A stretch of 64,000 nt of DNA from Hyphomicrobium_A sp036559705. Its GTDB lineage: Bacteria > Pseudomonadota > Alphaproteobacteria > Rhizobiales > Hyphomicrobiaceae. Shown in pieces: positions 7,677-15,802 of this stretch. A program made the position numbers and the translations under genes. Under the pieces are notes generated by a model, which was not told where the DNA came from, did no database searches, and worked only from the letters and a program-made list of their open reading frames with translations. Numbering within the stretch: position 1 is the first letter of the stretch; each line of letters starts with the position of its first letter. The stretch spans positions 1 to 64,000 of the forward strand of contig DATBSP010000113.1 of NCBI GenBank assembly GCA_036559705.1, written 5' to 3'.

Positions 7677-9590
7677 TCAGGCGAAAAAGCGTAACGCCTC
7701 TTTTGAGATGCGCTGGCGGGTCTTGAAATAGTCGCTCCACGGATCGGTCTTGCGTCTGATGCGCTGCAGGACGAGCGGAATCGTGAAGCCATTGGCGCTC
7801 TCGACACGCGACAGCTCGGTCCATGACACGGGCACGGCGACGCTCCCTTCGGGCTTGGCGCGCGGCGAATAGGGTGCGATGGCGGTCGATCCGCGCTCGT
7901 TGCGTAGCCAGTCGATGAAAATGCGGCCTTTGCGCTTGGCCTTCGACATGGTGGCGACGAAGCGATCGGGCTCGTTCTCGGCGAGCTTGGTGGCGACGCC
8001 CTTGGCGAAGCTCTTGATGATCTCCCAGTCCTGGCTCGCGTCGAGCGGGGCGACGACGTGGATGCCCTTGCCGCCGGTGACCAGCGGGAATGTCTCGAGG
8101 CCTGCCGTTTGCAGTAGCTTGCGCACGTAGCGCGCCGCCTCGCGCACGGTGGCGAATTCGACGCTCGGGTCGGGATCGAGATCGAAGACGAGGCGGTCGG
8201 GTTTCTCCAGCGTCTTGGCGCGCGAGCCCCACAGATGGATCTCAATGCCGCCGATCTGTGCCACGGAAACGAGGCCGGCCGCGCTGTCGACCATGAGATA
8301 GTCGGCAACCTCGCCATCGCCTTCCTCCACCGGCACGGATTTCAGCGCCGCCGGCATCCCCTTCTTAGTGTGCTTTTGGAAGAAGCACTGCTTTGCCGGC
8401 CCCTCCGGGCAGCGGACCAGGCTCAGCGGACGACCGCCGCAGTACGGCAGCATGCGCTCGCTGACAGCGAGGAAGTATTCGGCGAGGTCGAGCTTGGTGA
8501 TTTTCGACCTGGCGTACAGCACGCGATCGGGGCTCGATATCTTGACGCCGGCGATCTCGTCGGCGCTTGTGGTCTTGGCCATGTCTGTCACCGTTTGCGA
8601 CTGCACTTCCCTAGCTGGCTTGTCGCCGCGCAAGCCGAGGAACGCGGGATGGCGCAGCAGCCCGTCCGTCGTCCGCTCGGTGAAGGCGATTTGCGCCACG
8701 AGCTTCGGCTCGACCCAATGGGCGTCGCGGGCGATAGCGCGCGGAATGTCGCCGAACGGCGTCGTCGCGCGGCGTAGCTTGGCGAACTTGGCGCCTAGGT
8801 CATCGAGCGTATCGCTGTCGAAGCCAGTGCCGACGCGCCCGCGATAGTGCAGCTTGCCGCCTTCGAACTCACCGAGCAACAGCGACGCGAACGACCGCCC
8901 CTTCTTGTCGGAGACGCGGTAGCCGCCAATAACGAATTCCTCATTGCCGAGGCATTTGATCTTCAGCCAGCTTGGAGCCCGGCGCGACACGTACGGCTTG
9001 TCGGCCTGCTTGGAGACGATGCCTTCGAGGCCGAGGCGGCAGGCCTGGGCGAGAACCTTGTCACCATGTCCGACGACGTCTTCGCTGTAGCGGATATCAT
9101 CGGGCGCGCCCTGCAACAGCTTGCGCAGTATCTCTTTGCGGTGCGTCAGTGGCTCATCGCGCAGGTCGTGCCCGTCGAGCTCCAGAATGTCGAACACGTA
9201 GTAGGTGAGCGGGGTGTGCCCCTCCTTGAGCGCATTCTGCAGCCGCTGGAAGCTCGACCGCCCGTCATCGTCAAGCGCGACGATCTCGCCATCGAGTAGC
9301 ACGCTGCCGACTTTGAGGTGGCGCAGCGGCGCGGCGATGGCAGCGAACTTCTCCGTCCAGTCTTGGCCGGAGCGGGTGTTGATGCGGCAGCGGCCACCAC
9401 CGACGGCGGCGATGGCGCGATAGCCGTCGTACTTAATCTCGTGCAGCCAGTCCTCACCCTCCGGCGGGGCTGAGGCGAGGGTCGCGAGCTGCGGCGGAAC
9501 AAAGTCGGGAAGCGGCGTCGCCGAGCGCGCGGAGCCTTGCTTGGACGCTGTGGTGTCGAGCGCCTTCGAACGCGGCTTCAAGCGTGCCAT
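7677..9590 (-). CDS. ligD: DNA ligase D, ligase plus polymerase domains, no phosphoesterase domain
   Basis: This ATP-dependent ligase of bacterial non-homologous end joining has 637 residues. The ligase domain carries the adenylation motif KYDGYR at 53-58 (Lys53 takes AMP). The primase-polymerase domain follows in the C-terminal half, with FDLDPDP near residue 468 as metal ligands. The N-terminal 3'-phosphoesterase domain of three-domain LigD is absent. ATG at 9590 is used; a TTG 51 bp upstream is possible. LigD normally needs Ku, and no ku gene is in the window. The neighbour upstream is a lone receiver domain. Confidence 0.93.
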   Translation of the reverse strand: MARLKPRSKALDTTASKQGSARSATPLPDFVPPQLATLASAPPEGEDWLHEIKYDGYRAIAAVGGGRCRINTRSGQDWTEKFAAIAAPLRHLKVGSVLLDGEIVALDDDGRSSFQRLQNALKEGHTPLTYYVFDILELDGHDLRDEPLTHRKEILRKLLQGAPDDIRYSEDVVGHGDKVLAQACRLGLEGIVSKQADKPYVSRRAPSWLKIKCLGNEEFVIGGYRVSDKKGRSFASLLLGEFEGGKLHYRGRVGTGFDSDTLDDLGAKFAKLRRATTPFGDIPRAIARDAHWVEPKLVAQIAFTERTTDGLLRHPAFLGLRGDKPAREVQSQTVTDMAKTTSADEIAGVKISSPDRVLYARSKITKLDLAEYFLAVSERMLPYCGGRPLSLVRCPEGPAKQCFFQKHTKKGMPAALKSVPVEEGDGEVADYLMVDSAAGLVSVAQIGGIEIHLWGSRAKTLEKPDRLVFDLDPDPSVEFATVREAARYVRKLLQTAGLETFPLVTGGKGIHVVAPLDASQDWEIIKSFAKGVATKLAENEPDRFVATMSKAKRKGRIFIDWLRNERGSTAIAPYSPRAKPEGSVAVPVSWTELSRVESANGFTIPLVLQRIRRKTDPWSDYFKTRQRISKEALRFFA

Positions 9591-9694
9591 CCGGCGCTGC
9601 CCCTGCGCCGCGCCTTGCCTCTTTCGCTGGGGCGCGGACAAAGCGAATTATCGCTGCGAGCCGCATAAAGCGCACGTTAGCTGTAAAGTTCCGT

Positions 9695-10105
9695 TTAAGG
9701 ACGGCCGCTGCCGCCGGCCGGGAGGTGCGCGCGCGGATCGGCGACCTCGCGCACCAGGCGCAGCAGGGTTGAGGCCTTCACCGGCTTGGGCACGAAGCGG
9801 ACGCCGCCCGGCAAATGCGCTTTCGACGGCTCTATCACGCCTGAGACCAGCACAACACCGGTACGCGGGCACTCCTCGCGCACGCGGCGGGCAAGCTCGA
9901 AACCGTTTACCTTCCCAGGCATCGCGACGTCGCTGACGACGGCGCACACACCTCCTTCAGCGATACGCGACAGCGCCTCCTCGCCACTTGAGGCAGCGAT
10001 CACGTCGAAGCCAGACTGACCGAGGATATCGGAGACGTACTCGCGCACGAGTGGCTCATCTTCGACCACGAGCACGGAGCCGAAATGCGGTGCATGTCCA
10101 TTCAT
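9695..10105 (-). CDS. Single-domain response regulator (CheY-like receiver)
   Basis: This 136-residue protein is essentially one receiver domain. It has VVEDE near residue 14 (acidic pocket), Asp59 in VVSDVAMPG as phosphoacceptor, a VSG segment near 88 and Lys107 in VPKPVK. There is no output domain. Such proteins pass signals by phosphorylation-dependent binding; the cognate kinase is not in the window. Start ATG at 10105; GTG at 10114 is an alternative. It ends 104 bp before the ligD start on the same strand. Confidence 0.88.
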   Translation of the reverse strand: MNGHAPHFGSVLVVEDEPLVREYVSDILGQSGFDVIAASSGEEALSRIAEGGVCAVVSDVAMPGKVNGFELARRVREECPRTGVVLVSGVIEPSKAHLPGGVRFVPKPVKASTLLRLVREVADPRAHLPAGGSGRP

Positions 10106-10333
10106 GCAGCGCACAACGGCCGGTCACGGTGTCCGTTCCGTTAGATGATGCAAAAGTACATAATGCAGTTAGACCGGCTGCCGAATAAAGGTGCCCTGCG
10201 GCGAGGCGCCGCTGCAACTTATGCGCGTCCGTGGACCCGCGCCAGGATCCGCGATGTGCTCGATTTGGCACCTCTGGAATATTTGCAAGTGCGCGCCTTG
10301 AGGTATGCGCGGGAATCGCGCCGGGTGCTGTGG

Positions 10334-10969
10334 ATGGAACGCCACGTCCTCACACTCCGCTACGACGGGCTCGATGCCTCCTACTATGGCGGCATCGGCA
10401 CCAGCGGCTCCAAGCAGGTCGTGGCCGGCGCGCAAATGTTTCTGGGCGCCCATGCCCACTACTACCTGAGCGGGGCGATCCCGGAGCGCATCAACGACAA
10501 TGCGCCCGGCTTCGTTGTCCGCGATCTCGGCCGCAAGCGCGGGTCGCTGATCGCGGAATTTCTCGTCGTGCTGCTGGGGCCCGCGATATGGAATGCGGCG
10601 ACGTACAGCTACGTCGCCTTCGTGCGGGACTCTTACGCCGCCGTTAAACACGGACGGCTATTCGACGATCCGCCTTTCGATCACCTGCAGCCGTCGCTTG
10701 CGACGTTCGATGGCGGCAACCATCCGCTGTTCGATTTGGCCGCCGCGCGCGAAATGCAACAGCGGCGTCTCTATCAGCGGGTTCGGCAGTCGCGTACGCA
10801 GATCTCGGCGCCAATCCGCGTGACGGCGTCGGTGGTCGAACTGTCGATGGACGGATACCACCTCGACACGATCACCCACCGCGCGCACACGGACGAGGAT
10901 ATAAACGAAGGCTTGCGGCTGTTTCGCGAGCAATCCGCCAGCGTCGGCCGGTCGGGCTATAAGGCGTAG
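10334..10969 (+). CDS. Hypothetical protein with N-terminal LTLRYDGLDA motif
   Basis: From the ATG at 10334 this encodes 211 residues. It starts with LTLRYDGLDA, which from memory marks an uncharacterised family (DUF7946-like) whose members begin close to this motif. A short hydrophobic stretch (LIAEFLVVLLGPAIW) follows around residues 76-90. The frame is open upstream to 10145, but that part has poorer third-position GC and no good ribosome binding site. The short start is therefore preferred. Function unknown. Confidence 0.6.
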   Translation: MERHVLTLRYDGLDASYYGGIGTSGSKQVVAGAQMFLGAHAHYYLSGAIPERINDNAPGFVVRDLGRKRGSLIAEFLVVLLGPAIWNAATYSYVAFVRDSYAAVKHGRLFDDPPFDHLQPSLATFDGGNHPLFDLAAAREMQQRRLYQRVRQSRTQISAPIRVTASVVELSMDGYHLDTITHRAHTDEDINEGLRLFREQSASVGRSGYKA

Positions 10970-10979
10970 CCTGAATACG

Positions 10980-10997
10980 GGAGCGGGCGATCGGGAT
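10980..10997. repeat. 18-bp copy of the tRNA-Gly 3' end (att-like)
   Basis: These 18 bp are identical to 11243-11260, the 3' end of the tRNA-Gly gene (part of the T arm, the acceptor strand, the discriminator and CC). A direct repeat of a tRNA 3' end just downstream of the tRNA is the usual scar of site-specific integration. The 245 bp between the copies hold no recognisable gene or integrase. Confidence 0.6.
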
Positions 10998-11241
10998 GCC
11001 ATTTGGCACCACTGGCTTGCGCCAGAATTTTCACATGACGAATGCGCCGTGTGCCCGTCATGTCGCGCAGCAAGCGACATAGCCCCCGCGCTGTACCCAG
11101 TTCGCGCAAACGAACAGCACAGCCATCCGGTAGATCCCCGGGTGGAAGCTAGGGTCACCAAGTTACAGATTGACTACGAGTAGGAGGCCGGAACTCGCTG
11201 CGCAACCCCAGTTCTCGGGAAACTGGAGCGGTCTGAACTGT

Positions 11242-11316
11242 TGGAGCGGGCGATCGGGATCGAACCGACGACATTCAGCTTGGGAAGCTGACGTTCTACC
11301 ACTGAACTACGCCCGC
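11242..11316 (-). tRNA. tRNA-Gly (anticodon CCC), CCA encoded
   Basis: Reading the minus strand from 11316, the acceptor GCGGGCG pairs with CGCCCGC near the 3' end. The D arm contains TAGTTCAGTGGTAGAA. The anticodon stem TCAGC/GCTGA holds the 7-nt loop TTCCCAA, so the anticodon is CCC (glycine). The T loop is GGTTCGATCCC. The discriminator is T, and the trailing CCA is encoded (11242-11244). Length is 75 nt with CCA. It is convergent with the upstream unknown gene and lies after mscL on the same strand. Confidence 0.95.
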
Positions 11317-11390
11317 GCTCTGCCCAAGCCATGTAGCACAGGCCGGTCCCCGGCGAAAAGCAGCGGGACGCGGCGCTGGTGCGGCTGTCC

Positions 11391-11774
11391 TCAAGCCTTG
11401 CCTTTGACCAGGGCGTCGCGGATCTCCTTCAAGTAGATCTCCGACTGGCTCGGGCCGGCGGCGGCGGCCTGGACCGGCTTGCGCACCATGTTGATGCCCT
11501 TGATGAGGAAGAACAGGGCGATAGCCGTGATGAGGAATTGGATGATGGCGTTGAGGAACAGGCCGTACTTGATCTCAACCGATTCGACGGGAGTAACGGT
11601 CAGGTTCGAGAAATTCACGCCCGCCGTCACGTAGCCAATGATGGGCATGATGATGTTGGCAACGAGAGTGGCGACGATGGGCGTGAAGGCAGCGCCGATG
11701 ATGACGCCGATGGCCAAGTCGATGACGTTGCCCTTCATCGCGAAATTCTTGAATTCTTCCCACATCTCTTTCAT
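11391..11774 (-). CDS. mscL: Large-conductance mechanosensitive channel MscL
   Basis: MscL is an inner-membrane pentamer that opens under high membrane tension and releases solutes during osmotic downshock. The 127 residues match the family length. The N-terminal amphipathic helix (MKEMWEEFKNFAMKGN) is followed by TM1 (VIDLAIGVIIGAAFTPIV), a periplasmic loop with NFSNL, TM2 (FLITAIALFFLIKGIN) and a cytoplasmic helix. AAGGAA lies before the ATG. It is the single gene between the tRNA and the divergent symporter pair. Confidence 0.97.
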   Translation of the reverse strand: MKEMWEEFKNFAMKGNVIDLAIGVIIGAAFTPIVATLVANIIMPIIGYVTAGVNFSNLTVTPVESVEIKYGLFLNAIIQFLITAIALFFLIKGINMVRKPVQAAAAGPSQSEIYLKEIRDALVKGKA

Positions 11775-11976
11775 TGGCGGTTCCTTCGGCTATCGCGGCT
11801 GTCCGGCCCGGATTCGCCACCCGGCGGCAAACCTTAAACGAAGAAAAGCTAGCCTAGAACCGGCCTTAAGGCGGGGGTCCGGCCTTGCCGCCATATATGT
11901 GTCGCACTGTTGGCGTGTACGTGATTTGTTGCGCCGGGGCCGGTCCCTGGGCAGGGGTAGGGGAGGTGCGACGATC

Positions 11977-12237
11977 ATGATGGAGCGCAAGGAGCGCAAG
12001 CCGTACTGGCGCCATACCAAGTGGCAGATGCTGGCCAGCGTGGTGCCATTCTTGGTGCTGATCATCGTCCTGCCGCTCTACGCCGAGAGCCTCAACACGG
12101 AGCGCTTCCTCGGCTTCCCCCTCGGCTATTTCCTCAGTGCCCACGGTATTGCGGTGATCGCCATCTTCACGGTAGGCAGCTTCGTCAACCGTCAGGACGC
12201 GATCGACCATTGGCACGGGGCGCACGAGGATAATTGA
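11977..12237 (+). CDS. DUF4212 small subunit of sodium/solute symporter
   Basis: This 86-residue protein has two membrane segments, about residues 17-36 (MLASVVPFLVLIIVLPLYAE) and 49-70 (LGYFLSAHGIAVIAIFTVGSF). It matches the DUF4212 family, the small partner of a sodium:solute symporter whose large subunit follows 22 bp later. Two adjacent ATG codons (11977 and 11980) are possible starts; GGAGG lies upstream. The pair probably takes up a small organic acid such as acetate; the substrate is an inference. Confidence 0.9.
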   Translation: MMERKERKPYWRHTKWQMLASVVPFLVLIIVLPLYAESLNTERFLGFPLGYFLSAHGIAVIAIFTVGSFVNRQDAIDHWHGAHEDN

Positions 12238-12259
12238 GGCGACGGCTGGACCAACTCGC

Positions 12260-14095
12260 ATGTCGCTGACCTCACGTACCCGCTTCGTCAATCCGCGGCT
12301 CGGAACCTACTTCGGCATCTTCGCCAGCTCGCTGGCCGGGCTTGTCATGCTGCTGCTCATCTTCGAGCAGCTCGGCACATCGGACAGCGTGCTGCGCTGG
12401 GCGATGCTGCTCGGGCCGTTGGCGCTCTACGCGGCCATCGGACTTTGCGTGCCGACGCAGGAGCCGCTCGAATTCTTCGCCGCCGGCCGGCGCGTGCCCG
12501 CCGGCTATACCGGCCTTGGCATCGGTGTCGCCACCTTAGGCGCCACCGGCATGGTGGCCATGACCGGCGTGTTCTTCCTCATCGGTTTTGACGCGCTGTG
12601 CCTGATGATCGGCGCCCTCGCCGGCTTCGTCATCATGTCGGTGATGCTGGCGCCGTTTTTCCGCAAGTTCGGCGCCTTCACGGTGCCGAGCTACCTGGGG
12701 CGCCGTTTCGAAAGCAAGTTCGTGCGCCTCTTGTCGGCCGCGCTGCTCGCGGTCCCGGCCCTGTTGATGTTGGCTGCCGAGCTACGCATGGGCGCCTTCG
12801 CGGCCGGCTGGCTTTCGGGTCAGCCGCAAAGCATCATGATCCTCGTGCTGGTCGCCGCCTTCATCGTCACCGTCGTGCTCGGCGGCATGCGCTCGCTGAC
12901 CTGGTCGGGTAGCGCCCAGGCTATCGCGGCCGTTTTAGCGCTCATCGTTCCCGTCACCATCGTCGCCGTGATAGTCACCAACTTCCCGCTGCCGCAGCTC
13001 ACCAACGGTCCGCTGCTGCGCGCGCTGACGCATACCGAGGCCGCCCAGGGCCTTGCCATGGTCGACGCGCCGAGCCTCACGTTCGCGCTGCCGGGCGATG
13101 GCATCGGTCATATCGTTAAGCGTTTCACGGCGCCCTTTGGTGCCATCGGTCCGATCGCTTTCGTCGTCGCCATGCTTACGGTAATGGCCGGCATCGCATC
13201 ATCGCCTTGGCTCATCCCGCGCGTGACCATGACCCCCGGGGTCTACGAGACGCGCAAGTCGCTAGGCTGGGCGACCGTCTACCTCGGTCTCATCATGCTG
13301 ACGGCGGCCGCCGTGTCGGTCTTCATGCGCGACTTCCTCATGGACATGATCAGGGCAGGGCCATCGGGAACGCTTGCGCCGTGGATGCAACAACTCGTTC
13401 AGCTCGGCTTCGTGTCCGTCGATACGGCGGCAGCGCCGCTGACCTACTCCAGCTTCGGCTTCCTGCGCGACGGCGTGCTGCTCAGCCTGCCAGTGGCGGC
13501 GGGGCTGCCTAGCGTCTTTGTCTATTTCGCCGCGGCCGGCATTGTGGCCGCTGCGCTGGTCGGTGCGGGCGCCACCGCCAGTGCCCTCGGCAACGTCATC
13601 GCCGAGGATGTGGTCAACGGGTTATCGTGGGAGCCGCTCCCGCGCGCGGGGCGCGTGCACATGGGGCGGCTGGCCATCGGCGGCGCCGCGGTGCTCGGCG
13701 GTGTCATCGCGCTTATCGCCCCGACCGACCCGCTCCGCCTCTTGCTGTGGTCGCTGGCGTTGAGCGGCTCGACCTTCTTTCCGGTGCTCGTGTTGTCGAT
13801 TTGGTGGAAGCGCATGAACGGCTTCGGCGCCATTGCCGGCATGAGCTGCGGCTTTGCCGTCGCGGTGCTCACTATCCTTGCCGGCGAAGCCAACATTCTC
13901 GGCCTCGACGGGGCATTGGCAGGCATCCTGGGCTTGCCGGCGGGTGCGCTCGGCGCGCTGCTCGCCAGCATCGCGACGCCGGGACCGAGTCGCGGCGTGC
14001 TGGAGCTCGTCCGCGAGATCCGCATTCCCGGCGGTGAAGTGATTTACGATCGCGAGATGCGCCTGTTGCGGTTGAAGAACCGCGAGCGCTCTTAA
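12260..14095 (+). CDS. Sodium:solute symporter large subunit (SSS family, VC_2705 type)
   Basis: This 611-residue integral membrane protein has about 13 hydrophobic segments. The conserved FFAAGRRVPAGYTGLGIGVA region of SSS transporters lies near residue 72, and ITHIM-like loops follow. Its place directly after a DUF4212 gene identifies the VC_2705 subfamily, which is related to acetate permease ActP. The C-terminal 35 residues are a charged cytoplasmic tail. Substrate unproven; carboxylates are most likely from family knowledge. Confidence 0.9.
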   Translation: MSLTSRTRFVNPRLGTYFGIFASSLAGLVMLLLIFEQLGTSDSVLRWAMLLGPLALYAAIGLCVPTQEPLEFFAAGRRVPAGYTGLGIGVATLGATGMVAMTGVFFLIGFDALCLMIGALAGFVIMSVMLAPFFRKFGAFTVPSYLGRRFESKFVRLLSAALLAVPALLMLAAELRMGAFAAGWLSGQPQSIMILVLVAAFIVTVVLGGMRSLTWSGSAQAIAAVLALIVPVTIVAVIVTNFPLPQLTNGPLLRALTHTEAAQGLAMVDAPSLTFALPGDGIGHIVKRFTAPFGAIGPIAFVVAMLTVMAGIASSPWLIPRVTMTPGVYETRKSLGWATVYLGLIMLTAAAVSVFMRDFLMDMIRAGPSGTLAPWMQQLVQLGFVSVDTAAAPLTYSSFGFLRDGVLLSLPVAAGLPSVFVYFAAAGIVAAALVGAGATASALGNVIAEDVVNGLSWEPLPRAGRVHMGRLAIGGAAVLGGVIALIAPTDPLRLLLWSLALSGSTFFPVLVLSIWWKRMNGFGAIAGMSCGFAVAVLTILAGEANILGLDGALAGILGLPAGALGALLASIATPGPSRGVLELVREIRIPGGEVIYDREMRLLRLKNRERS

Positions 14096-14120
14096 CGGCG
14101 CAGCAATCGGGAATACGTCA

Positions 14121-15095
14121 ATGACCGTGCACGAGCGGCTGACGCTCTATCCGCTCCTCGAGCCCTATCGCACCGGCACGCTCGACGTCGGCGACGGCCA
14201 CACCATGTACTTCGAGGAATGCGGCAATCCGCACGGCCAGCCGGCGCTGCTGGTGCATGGCGGACCCGGGGGCGGCTCCAATCCGACCATGCGCCGCTTT
14301 CACGATCCGAGCCATTACCGCATCATCTTGTTCGACCAGCGCGGCTGTGGCCGCTCGACGCCCAATGCGTCGCTGGAAGCCAACACCACCTGGCATCTCG
14401 TCGCCGACATGGAACGTCTGCGCGAGGCGCTGGGCGTCGAGCGCTGGCAGCTGTTTGGCGGCTCGTGGGGATCGACGCTGGCGCTAGCATATGCCGAGAC
14501 GCATCCCGAGCGCGTGGAAAGCCTCATACTGCGCGGCATCTTCCTCGTGCGTCACGCCGAGCTGCAGTGGTTCTATCAGGAGGGCTGTAGCTGGATCTAT
14601 CCGGATGCATTCGCCGCCTACGCCGGCGCCATCCCGCCGGCCGAGCGCGGCGACATGATCGGTGCATACCACCGGCGGCTCGTCGATCCTGACCCGCAGG
14701 TACGGCTCGCAGCAGCCAAGGCGTGGAGCGTGTGGGAGGGTTCGACGCTGTCGCTCGTCCAGGATGCCGAGCGGATCCGCCAGTTCGGCGCCGACAGCTA
14801 CGCGTTGGCTTTTGCGCGCATCGAATGTCATTACTTCATGCATGCCGGCTTTTTCGCCAGCGACGGCCAGCTTCTCGCCAACGCCGGACGGCTGCACGAC
14901 ATTCCGGGTGCCATCATCCACGGGCGCTACGACGTGGTGACACCGGTCAAGAACGCCTGGGACCTCAAGAGCGTCTGGCCGAGCGCCGAACTGCGCATCG
15001 TCGCCGATGCCGGACACGCGATGAGCGAGCCGGGCATCGCCCACGAGCTCGTATCGGCAACTCGACGCTACCGCAGCGACGCGGCCGGCACTTAG
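14121..15095 (+). CDS. pip: Proline iminopeptidase
   Basis: This alpha/beta-hydrolase (peptidase family S33) removes N-terminal proline from peptides in the cytoplasm. The HGGPGGG oxyanion loop is at 46-52 and the nucleophile elbow GGSWGS places Ser115. The Asp of GRYDVVTP and the His of DAGHAMSE complete the triad. Length (324 aa) fits. It follows the symporter gene by 25 bp on the same strand. Its stop shares 4 bp with that of the convergent yjbQ. A second, related gene starts at 63162. Confidence 0.93.
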   Translation: MTVHERLTLYPLLEPYRTGTLDVGDGHTMYFEECGNPHGQPALLVHGGPGGGSNPTMRRFHDPSHYRIILFDQRGCGRSTPNASLEANTTWHLVADMERLREALGVERWQLFGGSWGSTLALAYAETHPERVESLILRGIFLVRHAELQWFYQEGCSWIYPDAFAAYAGAIPPAERGDMIGAYHRRLVDPDPQVRLAAAKAWSVWEGSTLSLVQDAERIRQFGADSYALAFARIECHYFMHAGFFASDGQLLANAGRLHDIPGAIIHGRYDVVTPVKNAWDLKSVWPSAELRIVADAGHAMSEPGIAHELVSATRRYRSDAAGT

Positions 15096-15562
15096 CCGCC
15101 GAGCGCACCGATGAAGTGCAGCACGACCTCGCGACGGTGTGGCCGGTCGCGGTGCTCGACGACGTAGATGCCCTGCCATGTGCCGAGCAGCATCCGGCCC
15201 GCCTTCACTGGTATCGACAGCGACGTCGCCGTCAGCGCCGATTTGATGTGCGCCGGCATGTCGTCCGGTCCTTCGACGTCATGAACGTAGGCGTGGTCGC
15301 GCGGGGCAAGCCGCTCGAGGGCGTCGAGCAGGTCGGTGTGAACGTCGGGGTCAGCGTTCTCCTGGATCAGCAGCGACGCCGAGGTGTGCCGGATGAACAG
15401 GGTCAGTAGCCCGTCGCCGGCACGGATCCGGTCGAGCCAGGCCCGCACCGGCGCGGTCTGATCGGACAGCCCCGGACCACGCGTCTCGACCACTAGCGTC
15501 TCGAGCGCCTGTCCGATCTGCCCCTCGTTGGTTGTCCTCGTAGTCATCGACTTCGTAATCAT
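15092..15562 (-). CDS. yjbQ: YjbQ-family protein (UPF0047, secondary thiamine-phosphate synthase-like)
   Basis: This protein of about 156 residues belongs to the YjbQ/UPF0047 family. The signatures are LTLFIRHTSASLLIQENADP and the C-terminal GTWQGIYVVEHRDRPHRREV. E. coli YjbQ has weak thiamine-phosphate synthase activity; the real role is unclear. ATG at 15562 is used; GTG at 15571 and ATG at 15547 are also in frame. It overlaps the convergent pip stop by 4 bp. Confidence 0.9.
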   Translation of the reverse strand: MITKSMTTRTTNEGQIGQALETLVVETRGPGLSDQTAPVRAWLDRIRAGDGLLTLFIRHTSASLLIQENADPDVHTDLLDALERLAPRDHAYVHDVEGPDDMPAHIKSALTATSLSIPVKAGRMLLGTWQGIYVVEHRDRPHRREVVLHFIGALGG

Positions 15563-15802
15563 CCGCTTCACATAGCGAGGCGCCGGCCTCGCGTCATGGG
15601 CGCGGGGGCGCCAATGCGAGGTCCATTTTGCCGCTAATTGCCGCTGTGAGTGCGATTTTCACCCGCTGCTTAACCCGGCGTTTACCGCGACTCGCGAACC
15701 CTGGGGATGAGCGGATTCTCGTTTTGCGCGTCCCGATTCGGCAACAGCAGCAGAACGAGCCAACGCCCGTGTGGGGCCATCGACCAGCGCCAAGGGATTG
15801 AG

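Noticed and set aside
10145..10333. N-terminal extension of the gene at 10334
   Set aside because: Lower third-position GC and no ribosome binding site; family members start near the LRYDGLDA motif.
11170..11436. Plus-strand frame running across the tRNA-Gly gene
   Set aside because: It is antisense to a clear tRNA and overlaps mscL.
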